Of a DNA stretch of 64,000 nucleotides, positions 9,101 to 16,980 are shown piece after piece. The notes beneath the pieces were generated by a model, which saw only the letters and a program-made list of their open reading frames with translations, was not told where the DNA came from and made no database searches. The stretch comes from Flavobacterium luteolum (lineage in GTDB: Bacteria; Bacteroidota; Bacteroidia; Flavobacteriales; Flavobacteriaceae): positions 1,736,001 through 1,800,000 of the forward strand of contig NZ_CP114286.1 in the NCBI RefSeq assembly GCF_027111275.1, in the 5' to 3' direction. The position numbers and the translations under genes were made by a program. Every line of letters begins with the position of its first letter. Position 1 is the stretch's first letter.

Positions 9101-9598
9101 CTTTAAAAGCCACCAAACCGATTCCATGTATTTTGGTTTATACGTCACATATGGATCTTCCATATCAACCCAATACCCCATTTTTTCGGTCAAATCATTC
9201 CATACGTCGGTATAACGCATAACGGTTTTTTTACACGCTTCGTTATATTCTTCAATAGAAATCGTTTTGCCAATATCTTCTTTTGTAATTCCTAATTCTT
9301 TTTCGGTACCCAATTCTACAGGCAAACCGTGAGTATCCCATCCAGCTTTTCTTTTTACTTGAAAACCTTTTTGAGTTTTATATCTGCAAAAAATATCTTT
9401 AATCGCACGTGCCATTACGTGGTGAATTCCAGGTAATCCGTTTGCTGAAGGCGGACCTTCAAAAAATACGAAAGGCTCAGCACCTTCGCGAGTTGTTACA
9501 CTCTTTTCAAATATATTTTCTTTCTTCCAAAAATCAAGAACTTCAGACGCTACAGTTGGCAAGTCAAGTCCTTTGTATTCAGTAAATTTTGTACTCAT
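6197..9598 (-). CDS. ileS: Isoleucine--tRNA ligase, class-2 (eukaryote-like) type with GIHH signature
   Basis: This class I synthetase charges tRNA-Ile in the cytoplasm. It has 1133 residues, longer than the roughly 940 of the common bacterial type and typical of the eukaryote-like IleRS2 group. The nucleotide-binding signature, at residues about 57-60, is GIHH within PSANGLPGIHH, where the standard motif is HxGH: the first and third positions are swapped. KMSKS is intact at about 683-687. The editing (CP1) domain lies between them, with WTTTPWTLPSNTAL near 236-249. Swapped-motif IleRS2 enzymes are known for very strong mupirocin resistance. A candidate promoter is at 9623-9656. The downstream DksA-like gene shares the transcript. 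Confidence 0.97.
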   Translation of the reverse strand: MSTKFTEYKGLDLPTVASEVLDFWKKENIFEKSVTTREGAEPFVFFEGPPSANGLPGIHHVMARAIKDIFCRYKTQKGFQVKRKAGWDTHGLPVELGTEKELGITKEDIGKTISIEEYNEACKKTVMRYTDVWNDLTEKMGYWVDMEDPYVTYKPKYMESVWWLLKQIYDKGLLYKGYTIQPYSPKAGTGLSSHEVNQPGAYRDVTDTTIVAQFKTLPETLPSFLQGFGDIHILAWTTTPWTLPSNTALTVGPKIDYVLVKTFNQYTFEPINVILAKNLVGKQFGKGYFVSEDDADFDNVKNGDKKLPYKILTEAKGADLVEIRYEQLLPYVLPYQNAENAFRVISGDFVTTEDGTGIVHTAPTFGADDAKVAKEAQPEVPPMLVLDEEGNAVPLVDLQGKFTSHVGELAGKYVKNEYYDAGQAPEKSVDVEIAIRLKEENKAFKVEKYVHSYPHSWRTDEPLLYYPLDSWFIKVTDVKDRMFDLNETINWKPKSTGEGRFGNWLKNANDWNLSRSRYWGIPLPIWRTEDKKEEVLIGSVEELYNAIEKSIEAGFQKENPFKGFEIGNMSESNYDLIDLHKNVVDQITLVSVSGQPMKRENDLIDVWFDSGAMPYAQWHYPFENQDKIDGNKDFPANFIAEGVDQTRGWFYTLHAIGTLVFDKVAYKNVVSNGLVLDKNGIKMSKSKGNTIDPFKTIEEYGPDATRWYMIMNANPWDNLKFDLEGIAEVKRKFFGTLYNTYSFFSLYANIDGFKYAEAEIPLNERPEIDQWIISELNTLVKFVDECYEDYEPTKATRAISEFVQENLSNWYVRLCRRRFWKGEYAKDKIAAYQTLYTCLLTISKLSAPVAPFFMDKLYRDLTASTGTEDFASVHLAEFPKFVENFVNKTLESKMQKAQTISSLVLSLRKKEMIKVRQPLQKVMIPVLDENQRAEIEAISDLVKAEVNVKEIELLDDASGILVKQIKPNFKALGPRFGKDMGLISKEIQGFSPEQINQLDKQGTLDIVISGNNVTLSLEDVEITSQDIEGWLVANSNGITVALDITISEELKNEGIARELVNRIQNIRKDSGFEVTDKIKVQIKRDGILEDAVSKNEDYIKSETLTDDLVFVDVLENGTEIEFDDIRTMILISK

Positions 9599-9622
9599 TT
9601 TATCCTTTTCTTAAACGAGGTG

Positions 9623-9656
9623 CGAAAGTAAGAAATTTTGAACTATTGACCGCCAA
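9623..9656 (-). promoter_or_regulatory. Candidate ileS promoter
   Basis: On the minus strand TTG (9654-9656) is followed after 23 bases by TACTTTCG (9623-9630), one base from TAnnTTTG. Predicted transcription starts about 15-20 bases before the ileS ATG. The spacer is longer than the usual 17-20. Confidence 0.4.
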
Positions 9657-9705
9657 TTTCCTTAAATTTCACAAACTTTTGTTGAGATAATAGATACAAA
9701 AACAT

Positions 9706-9775
9706 AAGAATTGGTTACTTTCTGATATTATTCTCATTTTTTTGAGCGTAATAAATCAAAAAATAACCAATTCTT
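9706..9775. repeat. Inverted repeat AAGAATTGGTTA ... TAACCAATTCTT
   Basis: Two perfect 12-base arms are separated by 46 bases containing a nested CTCATTTTTTTGAG hairpin. It lies in the 203-base gap between the ileS start and the stop at 9802, so it may form the 3' end of the latter transcript. Confidence 0.5.
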
Positions 9776-9801
9776 AAAGCAGCTTCTAATAAGCTAAAAT
9801 A

Positions 9802-11715
9802 TTATTTAAATCCTCCGAAATAGACTTCTTTCATAAAAATTCGATTTCCGAAAACTGGATTTATCTCCACCTTTTCTCTGATTTCCTGATAAAAAGTCTC
9901 GCCATTAAAATCTTCAATTTCATAGTTGATCTTATGAGGAATTTTTCCAGAATTTAATGCCGTTACAGGGCGATAATCACCAAATAATTTTTTCTCAAAA
10001 AAACTTTTATTACCATTATCAAACTCTGTTTTTTCTGTAGAAACTATATTGAAGTTTTCTTTATCAATAAAAACATGATAATCTGTTTTAGGAATTGTTC
10101 TGTTTCCAGAACTTAATGTTTTTTCAAAATAATTTAAATGATAACATAATTTCCCTTCATACATTTCCTCACCCAAAACCTCAAAATTATTCCATAGATC
10201 GAGTCTTAAATCGGTTAAGAAATTTACCAAGTCAACATTCTTAGACAAATTGCTGTAATCATAAGCGGTTAATTTTGCCCATTTAGCATTTACGCCTTTT
10301 TCACGATCGTCATGACTCCATGCTTCTGCTCCATTAACTATTTCATAATAAGATTCAGGCATTTTTTTCTTAAGAAGATAATGAGATGTTGTTGCCCATT
10401 TTTCTTCTGTTTGAGGAATATTGGTTCCTTCGATTGAAATTTTAGAATACAAATGTGCTTTTTCTACTTTTTTCAAGGCTTGGCTTCCTCCCAGATTATC
10501 GACTACTTTTGCCAAAAGATTTGCATTTAATTGATACGGTATAGAATCAAGTAAATTATGTCTTTGGGTTTTAATCTTTTCTAAATAAGCTTCACGATTC
10601 GATTTTTCGATTTCCCATTCTGCATCTTGCTGCTGAATCTTTTCAAAAAATGCTAACCTTTTTTCTTCTTTCTCTTCCGCTATTTTAAGTCCAAGTTTTT
10701 TAAGCTCAACAAAACGATTGGTATGGCTTCTGATTTTTTTATCTACAAAATTGGCATTATTTACTCTTTCAATAATGGAAGAACCTCTAGAATCCAACTT
10801 GTCATTTTCGACTAATAAATTGGCATATAAAAGCGCTTTTTCTTTATTTTCAAGCAACAAATAGGTTTCAGCTAAATTGTTTGTAACAATGAATCGAATG
10901 TTTACGTTCTGTGGCGAAGGCGGATATTTAACCAATAGACTTTCCAAATATTGCAAATGAGGCATCAGCAATTTTTCATCTAAGCCTTTTTCAAGTGTTA
11001 TTTTCTGCATCTGAGCTGTAATCTCTGTTTCAAAATCCAACATTTGCTTGTATTCTGAATGTCCTTTAGAGGTTACAAATTCAAATCTTACTTTAGATTC
11101 GTCAGTAGTATATCCAAATTTATAATTTAGGAAACTCTGTACTCGGCCTGCAGCTTTATAAATAACATTTTCAAAACCATCATCACTATAATCTGAATCG
11201 CTAACAGCTGCTCTGATTTTTTTATCATGTTCTGCGGCCGCAATTCTCATAGCCCCCATACTATTTCCAACGCTTATGGAATAAGATTCTGAGCCTCCAA
11301 AATCCTTAGTCAATAAAATCTTATCACCATATCTAACATCCAACCTTACACTTGTAACATAGTTCGAGTGTGCATCGTAAACCCATCTATTTTCTTTTTT
11401 ATTATAAGAACTATCTATTTGTGTTGTTGTATATTTAGGAAGGTCAAAAGTCAGATAAATTTTCAGCTTTCCATTTACAGGATCTTTTATATATCCATCT
11501 ATATTAAAATAATACTTTTTCAGTTTGGATTCTTCTTCTTGCAATGATTTGTCCATCTGATAAAAAGCAGTCTGTGTCAATACATTGTCTAAAGCAGGAT
11601 ATTCTGAATATCTAATTACAGGGATGTAGAATTTCTTTTTTTTAGAGCTTATTTTTTCTTGCGCTTGAATTGAAGCAATTGCAAGCAAAGCCATAAGGAG
11701 TAATATTTTTTTCAT
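9802..11715 (-). CDS. Secreted protein of unknown function
   Basis: The likely product is 637 residues starting at the ATG 11713-11715 with a clear signal peptide (MKKILLLMALLAIASIQAQ). A longer reading extends to 11895 but runs back through the PQQ gene's terminator and coding end, so I reject it. After the signal comes a beta-rich segment, then a Lys/Glu-rich helical middle (about residues 210-400) with a long charged helix, then a beta-rich C-terminal third from about 415 onward. That last part resembles lipoprotein-carrier-like folds (KVVDNLGGSQALKKVEKAHL, later YHVFIDKENFNIVSTE), but I would not name a family. It lies downstream of the PQQ-propeller gene and is probably periplasmic or outer-membrane associated. 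Confidence 0.7.
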   Translation of the reverse strand: MKKILLLMALLAIASIQAQEKISSKKKKFYIPVIRYSEYPALDNVLTQTAFYQMDKSLQEEESKLKKYYFNIDGYIKDPVNGKLKIYLTFDLPKYTTTQIDSSYNKKENRWVYDAHSNYVTSVRLDVRYGDKILLTKDFGGSESYSISVGNSMGAMRIAAAEHDKKIRAAVSDSDYSDDGFENVIYKAAGRVQSFLNYKFGYTTDESKVRFEFVTSKGHSEYKQMLDFETEITAQMQKITLEKGLDEKLLMPHLQYLESLLVKYPPSPQNVNIRFIVTNNLAETYLLLENKEKALLYANLLVENDKLDSRGSSIIERVNNANFVDKKIRSHTNRFVELKKLGLKIAEEKEEKRLAFFEKIQQQDAEWEIEKSNREAYLEKIKTQRHNLLDSIPYQLNANLLAKVVDNLGGSQALKKVEKAHLYSKISIEGTNIPQTEEKWATTSHYLLKKKMPESYYEIVNGAEAWSHDDREKGVNAKWAKLTAYDYSNLSKNVDLVNFLTDLRLDLWNNFEVLGEEMYEGKLCYHLNYFEKTLSSGNRTIPKTDYHVFIDKENFNIVSTEKTEFDNGNKSFFEKKLFGDYRPVTALNSGKIPHKINYEIEDFNGETFYQEIREKVEINPVFGNRIFMKEVYFGGFK

Positions 11716-11720
11716 AGGCA

Positions 11721-11753
11721 AAAAAAAGCCATCAGAATCAGATCCTGATGGCT
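11721..11753 (-). terminator. Terminator after the PQQ-propeller gene
   Basis: On the minus strand GCCATCAG and CTGATGGC pair and are followed by eight T. It lies just after the stop at 11765 and just before the ATG at 11715, so the two secreted-protein genes are at least partly uncoupled. Confidence 0.82.
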
Positions 11754-11764
11754 GTATCTTTTTT

Positions 11765-13660
11765 TTATTTTTCTTTCTTATTGAAGATTTGGATTGACTT
11801 ATCAGAAACATAAAAAATATTCTGAGTTGCAGGATCCACTTCATAAATTGGTTTGTTGTTGTTAAAAATAATTTTATCAACTTCAACTCCATCAACTTTA
11901 CTCACTTTTACAAGAATTTTTTCTCCAGAATCTGCTTTTGCAAAAATATAAGAGAAGTCTCTGTTTTGTTTCATTGCATTAAAACGAGAGTTAAATTTAG
12001 CAGCCACTATACCTAAAGCCGCTGATCCAGCTGCATAAGTTTTTGCCTGATCTTTATTTGCTTGATCTCCTTTTGCAACTACGGTTCTCATGTTACCGTC
12101 AGCATCACGATATGTCATAGTCAAATCAGCACCTTTAACTGAACTTACTCCTGAACCAATTCCTAAACCAATACTTCCTGCAATTGCAGCACTTTTAATT
12201 AAACGTCTTGTTCCTTCTCCAGGCTGTGAATAAGTAAGGTGGTATTTAACTGTACCATCCATATTAACTCCCATAACTTCAAGTGGGCCAGAAAGCACAA
12301 CTCCCCAAGGAAATTGCTCGATACTATTTAATTCTTTTTCTTTTTTGATATTTACTTTAGCAAATGGTTCTGGTTTGTCGCTAATGCTTGGATCAAATTT
12401 GTACAATTTCTCGTCATTATAAACTAAGTAAGAATTTGTAGCTTCATCATAAGTTGGTAATACTGGACGGTCTTTTTCGAACTTAATATTACGTTTCCAA
12501 AGTTTAACTCCTGTCTTGTAGTCCACCATGTTTCCGTAAGTTCCTGTAAGGTACATTACTTTTTCGCCTACTTTTCCTAAGTAGTAAATTGGATCTTCTT
12601 TGTCATCAGAAATTTCGATGAATTTTTTCCAAAGCTTTTCTCCGTCTTTGTTGATTAGCATCATTTCATTTTCTGCAACGTATAAGAAATCTTGATCGAT
12701 CGGAATTACTCTTTTCAATCCATCACCACGAGCATCTTTTTTCCAGATTTTCTCTCCTGAATTTAAGTCAAAAAAGTTAAATCCGCTATAATGAGCCACT
12801 AATATTTTAGTTCCCCAATCCTCAAGATAAACAACTCTCTTTGTTTTGATAGATTCTTTCCAGATACTTTTCCCAGTTTCTGTATTTAATACATTCAAAT
12901 ATTGTTTTGAAGAAAAAGTTCCTGTGTTATTTACCACAACAATATTTTTATCGTTTTGTGTTAAAAAGAATTTAGAATAATCTTCTTCTCCTTTCCAGTT
13001 TAACTTTCCAGTAGCTCTGTCAAAAGAATATAATTTTCCGTACAATAAATAATAAATTACTGAACCATGTACTGTAGCAACGTTTGTGTTTACTGACTCT
13101 TTGAAAGAAAAACTAAACAATGATCTAGCTTTATCAACAGTTGTATTCCATTTTAATTCACCAGTTGCCATATCTAGCAAAGCAATTGCCATATCTCCAT
13201 CTTTTTTCACAGTAAGCAGATACTCGTTTGTTTCAGGAATAAAATCTGACTGTGTAACCCAGAAAGACTCTTTTGCAGAATTATAAACTACTTTACCGGT
13301 ATCTGTATTGATAATAAGGTATTTACTTTCAAGATAAGCTTCTACGTATGGGCTTCCAGGAACATTCGTTAAAGTACTTTTATCAGCGAAAAGCTTTGTA
13401 AGATCGGCATCACCTGCCATATCCAATACTGATCTACCTCCAAAATCTTCTTTAGTCAAAGTCCAAATCACTTTTTTTGTCTCTGGATCAAGACCTTTAA
13501 TACTTGCGCCTTCTTTAAAGACAACAACTCCAGTAACTCCATTCTGTACCAAATCCTGTACAGCGTTTTCTGTAGTAACTATTTCATCATACTTTCTTTG
13601 GGCAATTGATGAAACTGCTACCGACAGAAGCAAAATAATCGAAAACGTAATTTTCTTCAT
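11765..13660 (-). CDS. Secreted PQQ-like beta-propeller repeat protein
   Basis: This 631-residue protein begins with a signal peptide (about 1-20, ending SIAQ). It contains repeated blade motifs with the Gly-x-x-x-W ending: GLDPETKKVIWTL, DMATGELKWNT, DRATGKLNWKG, NTETGKSIWKE, DLNSGEKIWKK and YKTGVKLWKR. These are PQQ-like (BamB/quinoprotein type) propeller blades, spaced about 45 residues apart through roughly residue 370. The C-terminal third has a Gly/Ala-rich segment near 490-550 (IAGSIGLGIGSG) that may associate with a membrane. No dehydrogenase active site is evident, so a scaffold or binding role is likelier than PQQ enzymology. A TATATTTG -7 box lies at 13755-13762, and the leader carries a hairpin (13712-13745). 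Confidence 0.85.
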   Translation of the reverse strand: MKKITFSIILLLSVAVSSIAQRKYDEIVTTENAVQDLVQNGVTGVVVFKEGASIKGLDPETKKVIWTLTKEDFGGRSVLDMAGDADLTKLFADKSTLTNVPGSPYVEAYLESKYLIINTDTGKVVYNSAKESFWVTQSDFIPETNEYLLTVKKDGDMAIALLDMATGELKWNTTVDKARSLFSFSFKESVNTNVATVHGSVIYYLLYGKLYSFDRATGKLNWKGEEDYSKFFLTQNDKNIVVVNNTGTFSSKQYLNVLNTETGKSIWKESIKTKRVVYLEDWGTKILVAHYSGFNFFDLNSGEKIWKKDARGDGLKRVIPIDQDFLYVAENEMMLINKDGEKLWKKFIEISDDKEDPIYYLGKVGEKVMYLTGTYGNMVDYKTGVKLWKRNIKFEKDRPVLPTYDEATNSYLVYNDEKLYKFDPSISDKPEPFAKVNIKKEKELNSIEQFPWGVVLSGPLEVMGVNMDGTVKYHLTYSQPGEGTRRLIKSAAIAGSIGLGIGSGVSSVKGADLTMTYRDADGNMRTVVAKGDQANKDQAKTYAAGSAALGIVAAKFNSRFNAMKQNRDFSYIFAKADSGEKILVKVSKVDGVEVDKIIFNNNKPIYEVDPATQNIFYVSDKSIQIFNKKEK

Positions 13661-13711
13661 GGTAGATTTTTTTTTAAAATTAGTTGGTATTAGATATTTA
13701 TGAGAATTTGC

Positions 13712-13745
13712 TTTTTACTAAAAAATGGGATTTTTTTAGTAAAAA
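13712..13745. repeat. Perfect inverted repeat in the leader of the PQQ gene
   Basis: Arms TTTTTACTAAAAAA and TTTTTTAGTAAAAA (14 bases each) flank a 6-base loop. It lies between a TATATTTG box (13755-13762, minus) and the ATG at 13660, within the probable 5' leader. No T-run follows in the minus direction, so it is not a standard terminator. Confidence 0.6.
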
Positions 13746-13754
13746 TTTACTGAG

Positions 13755-13762
13755 CAAATATA
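13755..13762 (-). promoter_or_regulatory. -7 element upstream of the PQQ-propeller gene
   Basis: The minus strand reads TATATTTG, a full match to TAnnTTTG, placing initiation near 13748 and leaving a leader of about 88 bases. No clear TTG is at the -33 distance. Confidence 0.4.
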
Positions 13763-13779
13763 TAAAAATAGAAAAGCGA

Positions 13780-14493
13780 TTATGAAAAAAATTCTTTCAA
13801 AATATCCAATGATTTTGGGCACTTAAAACCTTCTAAATGAGCAGAATAAAAATTAATTAAAATCTTTAACAATATTTGTCTTTCAATTACATTAAAGATT
13901 TTTTGACTGTTATCAAACTTTAGCTCAATAAGTTTTTTTAACAAATTGGTTTCATGCTCAGAAAGCGCGGTTGAATTGTGGAAAACCGTAAAAATCCCTT
14001 CATTTATTTCAAAAAAAGGAAGATCAATATCGGACAGATCAGGATAAAATCCGAGATATTTTGTAATTTCTAAAAGAAGAATCAAATGAAAGTTAGAAAT
14101 TTCGTCATGATGATCCAGCCAAGTCAGCGCAGTTTCTAAAAACAAGAAAAGCTGTTCGTTTTTCTCTTCTTCCTGAATAGAATAATGAAGCATCTCTGAA
14201 AGAAACATCACCATGGTACTTTTTACAATATCAGTATGAATACTCTGAAACGGAACGGCAGTTTTTATCTCTTTAAAATTTTCAAGCGTTCCTTTATTTT
14301 TATGAACGGCTTCAATTTCTAAAATCGAAAAAGGCTGAAAATAAGCAATTTTCTGACTTGCTTTTCGGCTTGAAAAAGCATCGCGTACAAAATACGATTT
14401 CAGTCCGCTTGAAAGTGTAAAGCATTTTACGATCAAGCTTTTTTCCTGAAATTTTAAAGAAGAGATTACTATGGCTTTTGTTTTGACGAGCAC
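13780..14493 (-). CDS. recO: DNA repair protein RecO
   Basis: This 237-residue recombination mediator helps RecR load RecA on SSB-coated single-stranded DNA. The N-terminal OB-fold begins with the family pattern LVKTKAIVISSLKFQEKSLIVKCFT; SGLKSYFVRDAF and FQPFSILEIE follow. The C-terminal part is helical. The four-Cys zinc site present in some RecO proteins is absent (one Cys near residue 224). Length is normal. The gene sits between porZ and the PQQ gene, all on the minus strand. The gap to porZ holds a repetitive spacer (14507-14565). Confidence 0.92.
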   Translation of the reverse strand: MLVKTKAIVISSLKFQEKSLIVKCFTLSSGLKSYFVRDAFSSRKASQKIAYFQPFSILEIEAVHKNKGTLENFKEIKTAVPFQSIHTDIVKSTMVMFLSEMLHYSIQEEEKNEQLFLFLETALTWLDHHDEISNFHLILLLEITKYLGFYPDLSDIDLPFFEINEGIFTVFHNSTALSEHETNLLKKLIELKFDNSQKIFNVIERQILLKILINFYSAHLEGFKCPKSLDILKEFFS

Positions 14494-14506
14494 AATTTTT
14501 GTTTTA

Positions 14507-14565
14507 TTTGTTTCAAGCTTAAAGTTTCAAGTTGTCGAACGAAATTGAAAACTGAAACTGCGACT
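14507..14565. repeat. Spacer repeat sharing words with 26315-26387
   Basis: TTTGTTTCAAGCTTAAAGTTTCAAGTTGT is followed by GAAAACTGAAACTGCGACTGA. The first part nearly matches the left half of the inverted repeat at 26315-26387; the second resembles the batA-batB spacer at about 30419-30478. It separates porZ from recO. Confidence 0.5.
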
Positions 14566-14570
14566 GAGTA

Positions 14571-16856
14571 CTATCTTATAATCATTACTTTTTTAACCTT
14601 AGTTTCTCCTCCGTCTTCTGCAGAAATAAAAACCATATAAACGCCAGACGCAACTTTGTATTTACCAAATGCAGTGGTATCCCATTCAATTGTTCCGCCT
14701 GAAGATGTGATTTCATAAACCAAATTTCCTTCAATATCAGTGATTTTTACATTCGCTTTATCAATTAATCCAGCAACTTTTACTGTTCCACTATAATTAG
14801 GTCGAACTGGATTTGGATAAACATATACATTGCTCAAATCATCGTTGGCTTCTGTGGCAATTCCGTTAAACGAAACTAAGCCTTTATTGGTAGCTATAAA
14901 GACTTCGCCTGTTTTAGCATTTATTTTGATATCATTTATATAATTACTTGGCAATGGTGAATTATTTATAGTAAAATGATATTTGGTTTCCTGACCATTT
15001 GGCGAAACCATAAAAACTCCAGAATCTGCCGTTCCAATCCATTTATTATTTGCCCCATCAACAACGATCGAAGTAATAAATTGCTCGTACATTAATTCCT
15101 GTGCCAAATTATCTTCTGTAATAATAATTGGATTTGCTTTTAACTGACTTTCCGATTGAAAACTTCCTATATTCGACAAAACTCTCAAACCTTTTGTTGT
15201 TCCTATCCAAAGCTGATTTTTTGTATCTAAAGCTAAAGTTCTAACATCGGCTATTGGCAGATTTCCTGTATCGACACCAAAAGTCATTTTTTTGAAAACA
15301 TTCGTGGTTTCGTTAAAACCAATCACCCCATCTTTATCTGTTCCAATCCATTTTACATTGTTGCGATCAATAGCTAGGCTTGAATAATTACTCTCTTCTG
15401 CATTATCCAGAATCGAAGTCATAGCATAACTTCCCCATTGTCCATTTGTTTTTAAAACTTTCAGACCATTTTTTATTCGGCTGTTTGTAACCCAAAGATT
15501 TGCAGATTTATCAAATGATGTTGCATTAATACGAACATCAATATAATTTGGACCTTCTGTAGTTATAGACTCCAAACCGCTATTTTTTTCATTGTATAAA
15601 AAACTCGGTACATCGTTTTCAACTTTTACTAAACCTGAAAAGAAAGAACTCGCATAAACTTGTTTTTCATTGTTTGGATTAACAAGAACTCTCGTAATTG
15701 ATTTTGCATCATACACTTCAGAATACGGAATATTTAACCATCCCGAAGTATTGTATTTGCTTATTCCATAATTATCTAAAGGATAAGGATTGTATGAAAC
15801 ATCATAATCTCCGTAAACTGCCCATAAAACACTTGAACCTGTATCTATAGCAAAAATATTGTTGCGGACTGGCCCAGCTGGAGTATTATTTTCGAAAACT
15901 CCACCGCTATTAAGAGAAGAAGCAAACAGACCTTTTTCTTTTGTTCCGATAAAAATCTGATCTCCAACCGCCGTTGCACAGCTAAAATTTAAAGTATTAT
16001 CTAAAACCTGAGAATTTGCAATTTGACGGTTCAAAACCATCTGATTATTGTATACATAAACTGTATTGGCAGTTGTAATAAATAAATTATGATTTTTTGC
16101 TCTTGTATCGACCGCTGCTTGAGGCAATTGTGAAAACCCTATAAATGTATTTGAATTGAATCTGTGAATATACCCAGAATCATTTACCGCAATAAGCTCC
16201 ATATCTAAAGTTTCTACGCTCGACCAAACTCCCGTATTTACAACCGACCATTGATTGTAATCTATCAGATTGGCATTTGTCTTATCTGCTTTTCTAATGC
16301 CACTCGATGTTGCAGCAAAAATAAATCCATTAAATATGGCTGTTTGCTTAACATTTATTTCAGCTCCATTATCGCCAATAAAATATGTGTCGCCAAACTG
16401 AGAAGTTTTCAAATTAAATTGTACAATTCCAAAATCGCAAGAAACATAAACCAGCCCATTATCTTCCATAAAATGGTTGATCTTCTTCTTGTTTGCTGGA
16501 AGCTGTTTATTAATTATGTCAACCACTTTTAAAATACTACCATCAACTTCATTAACTAAAATCATCAAACCGTTTTCGTAACCAATCAATGTTTTTTTGA
16601 ATGTTTCACTATAATAAACTGCAGAAATTGTCTGACCTGATAGTCCGTCAACAGTAGTTGTTGTTTTAAGAATATTTGTTGAGATATTTTTAGAAAAGAA
16701 TGCATTTTCGGAAGCTGCAAATACCCCCGTAGTCGATTCAGAAATATCTTTTATTTCATTAAATGAAAAATATCCCTGCCAAGACAATTTGCTTTGTGCT
16801 CCGCAAAACTGAATTAGAAGTAAAAACAAACCGCAGAAAAATATTTTTTTCATCAT
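14571..16856 (-). CDS. porZ: PorZ-like type IX secretion protein with two beta-propellers and C-terminal sorting domain
   Basis: This 761-residue exported protein (signal peptide about 1-20, ending FCGAQ) consists of many propeller repeats of the two-component-regulator type, such as NNKWIGTADSGVF, NVKWIGTDKDGVIGF and KNQLWIGTTKGLRVLS. It ends in a type A T9SS sorting domain of about 85 residues (VYVYPNPVRPNYSG, then KITDIEGNLVY and SGVYMVFIS). Domain layout and length match PorZ, which stays at the outer surface with the sortase PorU and helps attach cargo. That assignment is from architecture; a generic T9SS cargo with reg_prop repeats is the alternative. Next to recO, as I recall from related flavobacteria. 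Confidence 0.78.
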   Translation of the reverse strand: MMKKIFFCGLFLLLIQFCGAQSKLSWQGYFSFNEIKDISESTTGVFAASENAFFSKNISTNILKTTTTVDGLSGQTISAVYYSETFKKTLIGYENGLMILVNEVDGSILKVVDIINKQLPANKKKINHFMEDNGLVYVSCDFGIVQFNLKTSQFGDTYFIGDNGAEINVKQTAIFNGFIFAATSSGIRKADKTNANLIDYNQWSVVNTGVWSSVETLDMELIAVNDSGYIHRFNSNTFIGFSQLPQAAVDTRAKNHNLFITTANTVYVYNNQMVLNRQIANSQVLDNTLNFSCATAVGDQIFIGTKEKGLFASSLNSGGVFENNTPAGPVRNNIFAIDTGSSVLWAVYGDYDVSYNPYPLDNYGISKYNTSGWLNIPYSEVYDAKSITRVLVNPNNEKQVYASSFFSGLVKVENDVPSFLYNEKNSGLESITTEGPNYIDVRINATSFDKSANLWVTNSRIKNGLKVLKTNGQWGSYAMTSILDNAEESNYSSLAIDRNNVKWIGTDKDGVIGFNETTNVFKKMTFGVDTGNLPIADVRTLALDTKNQLWIGTTKGLRVLSNIGSFQSESQLKANPIIITEDNLAQELMYEQFITSIVVDGANNKWIGTADSGVFMVSPNGQETKYHFTINNSPLPSNYINDIKINAKTGEVFIATNKGLVSFNGIATEANDDLSNVYVYPNPVRPNYSGTVKVAGLIDKANVKITDIEGNLVYEITSSGGTIEWDTTAFGKYKVASGVYMVFISAEDGGETKVKKVMIIR

Positions 16857-16919
16857 TTAATGTATTCTATTAGGACAAATATACTACAAACGAGATTTTA
16901 TTTATTTTTTAGCACAAAT

Positions 16920-16964
16920 AAAATACCCCCGATATCTTATAAAGATAATCGAGGGTATTTTTTA
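16920..16964 (-). terminator. Terminator of gdhA
   Basis: On the minus strand AAATACCC...GATTATCTT pairs with AAGATATC...GGGTATTT around a TAT loop and runs into a T-rich tail. It lies 17 bases after the gdhA stop. Confidence 0.8.
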
Positions 16965-16980
16965 TAGCAGTAAGTAAATT

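Noticed and set aside
11716..11895. N-terminal 60-residue extension of the secreted protein at 9802-11715
   Set aside because: The extension runs through the terminator 11721-11753 and the end of the PQQ gene, and a clear signal peptide starts at 11715.
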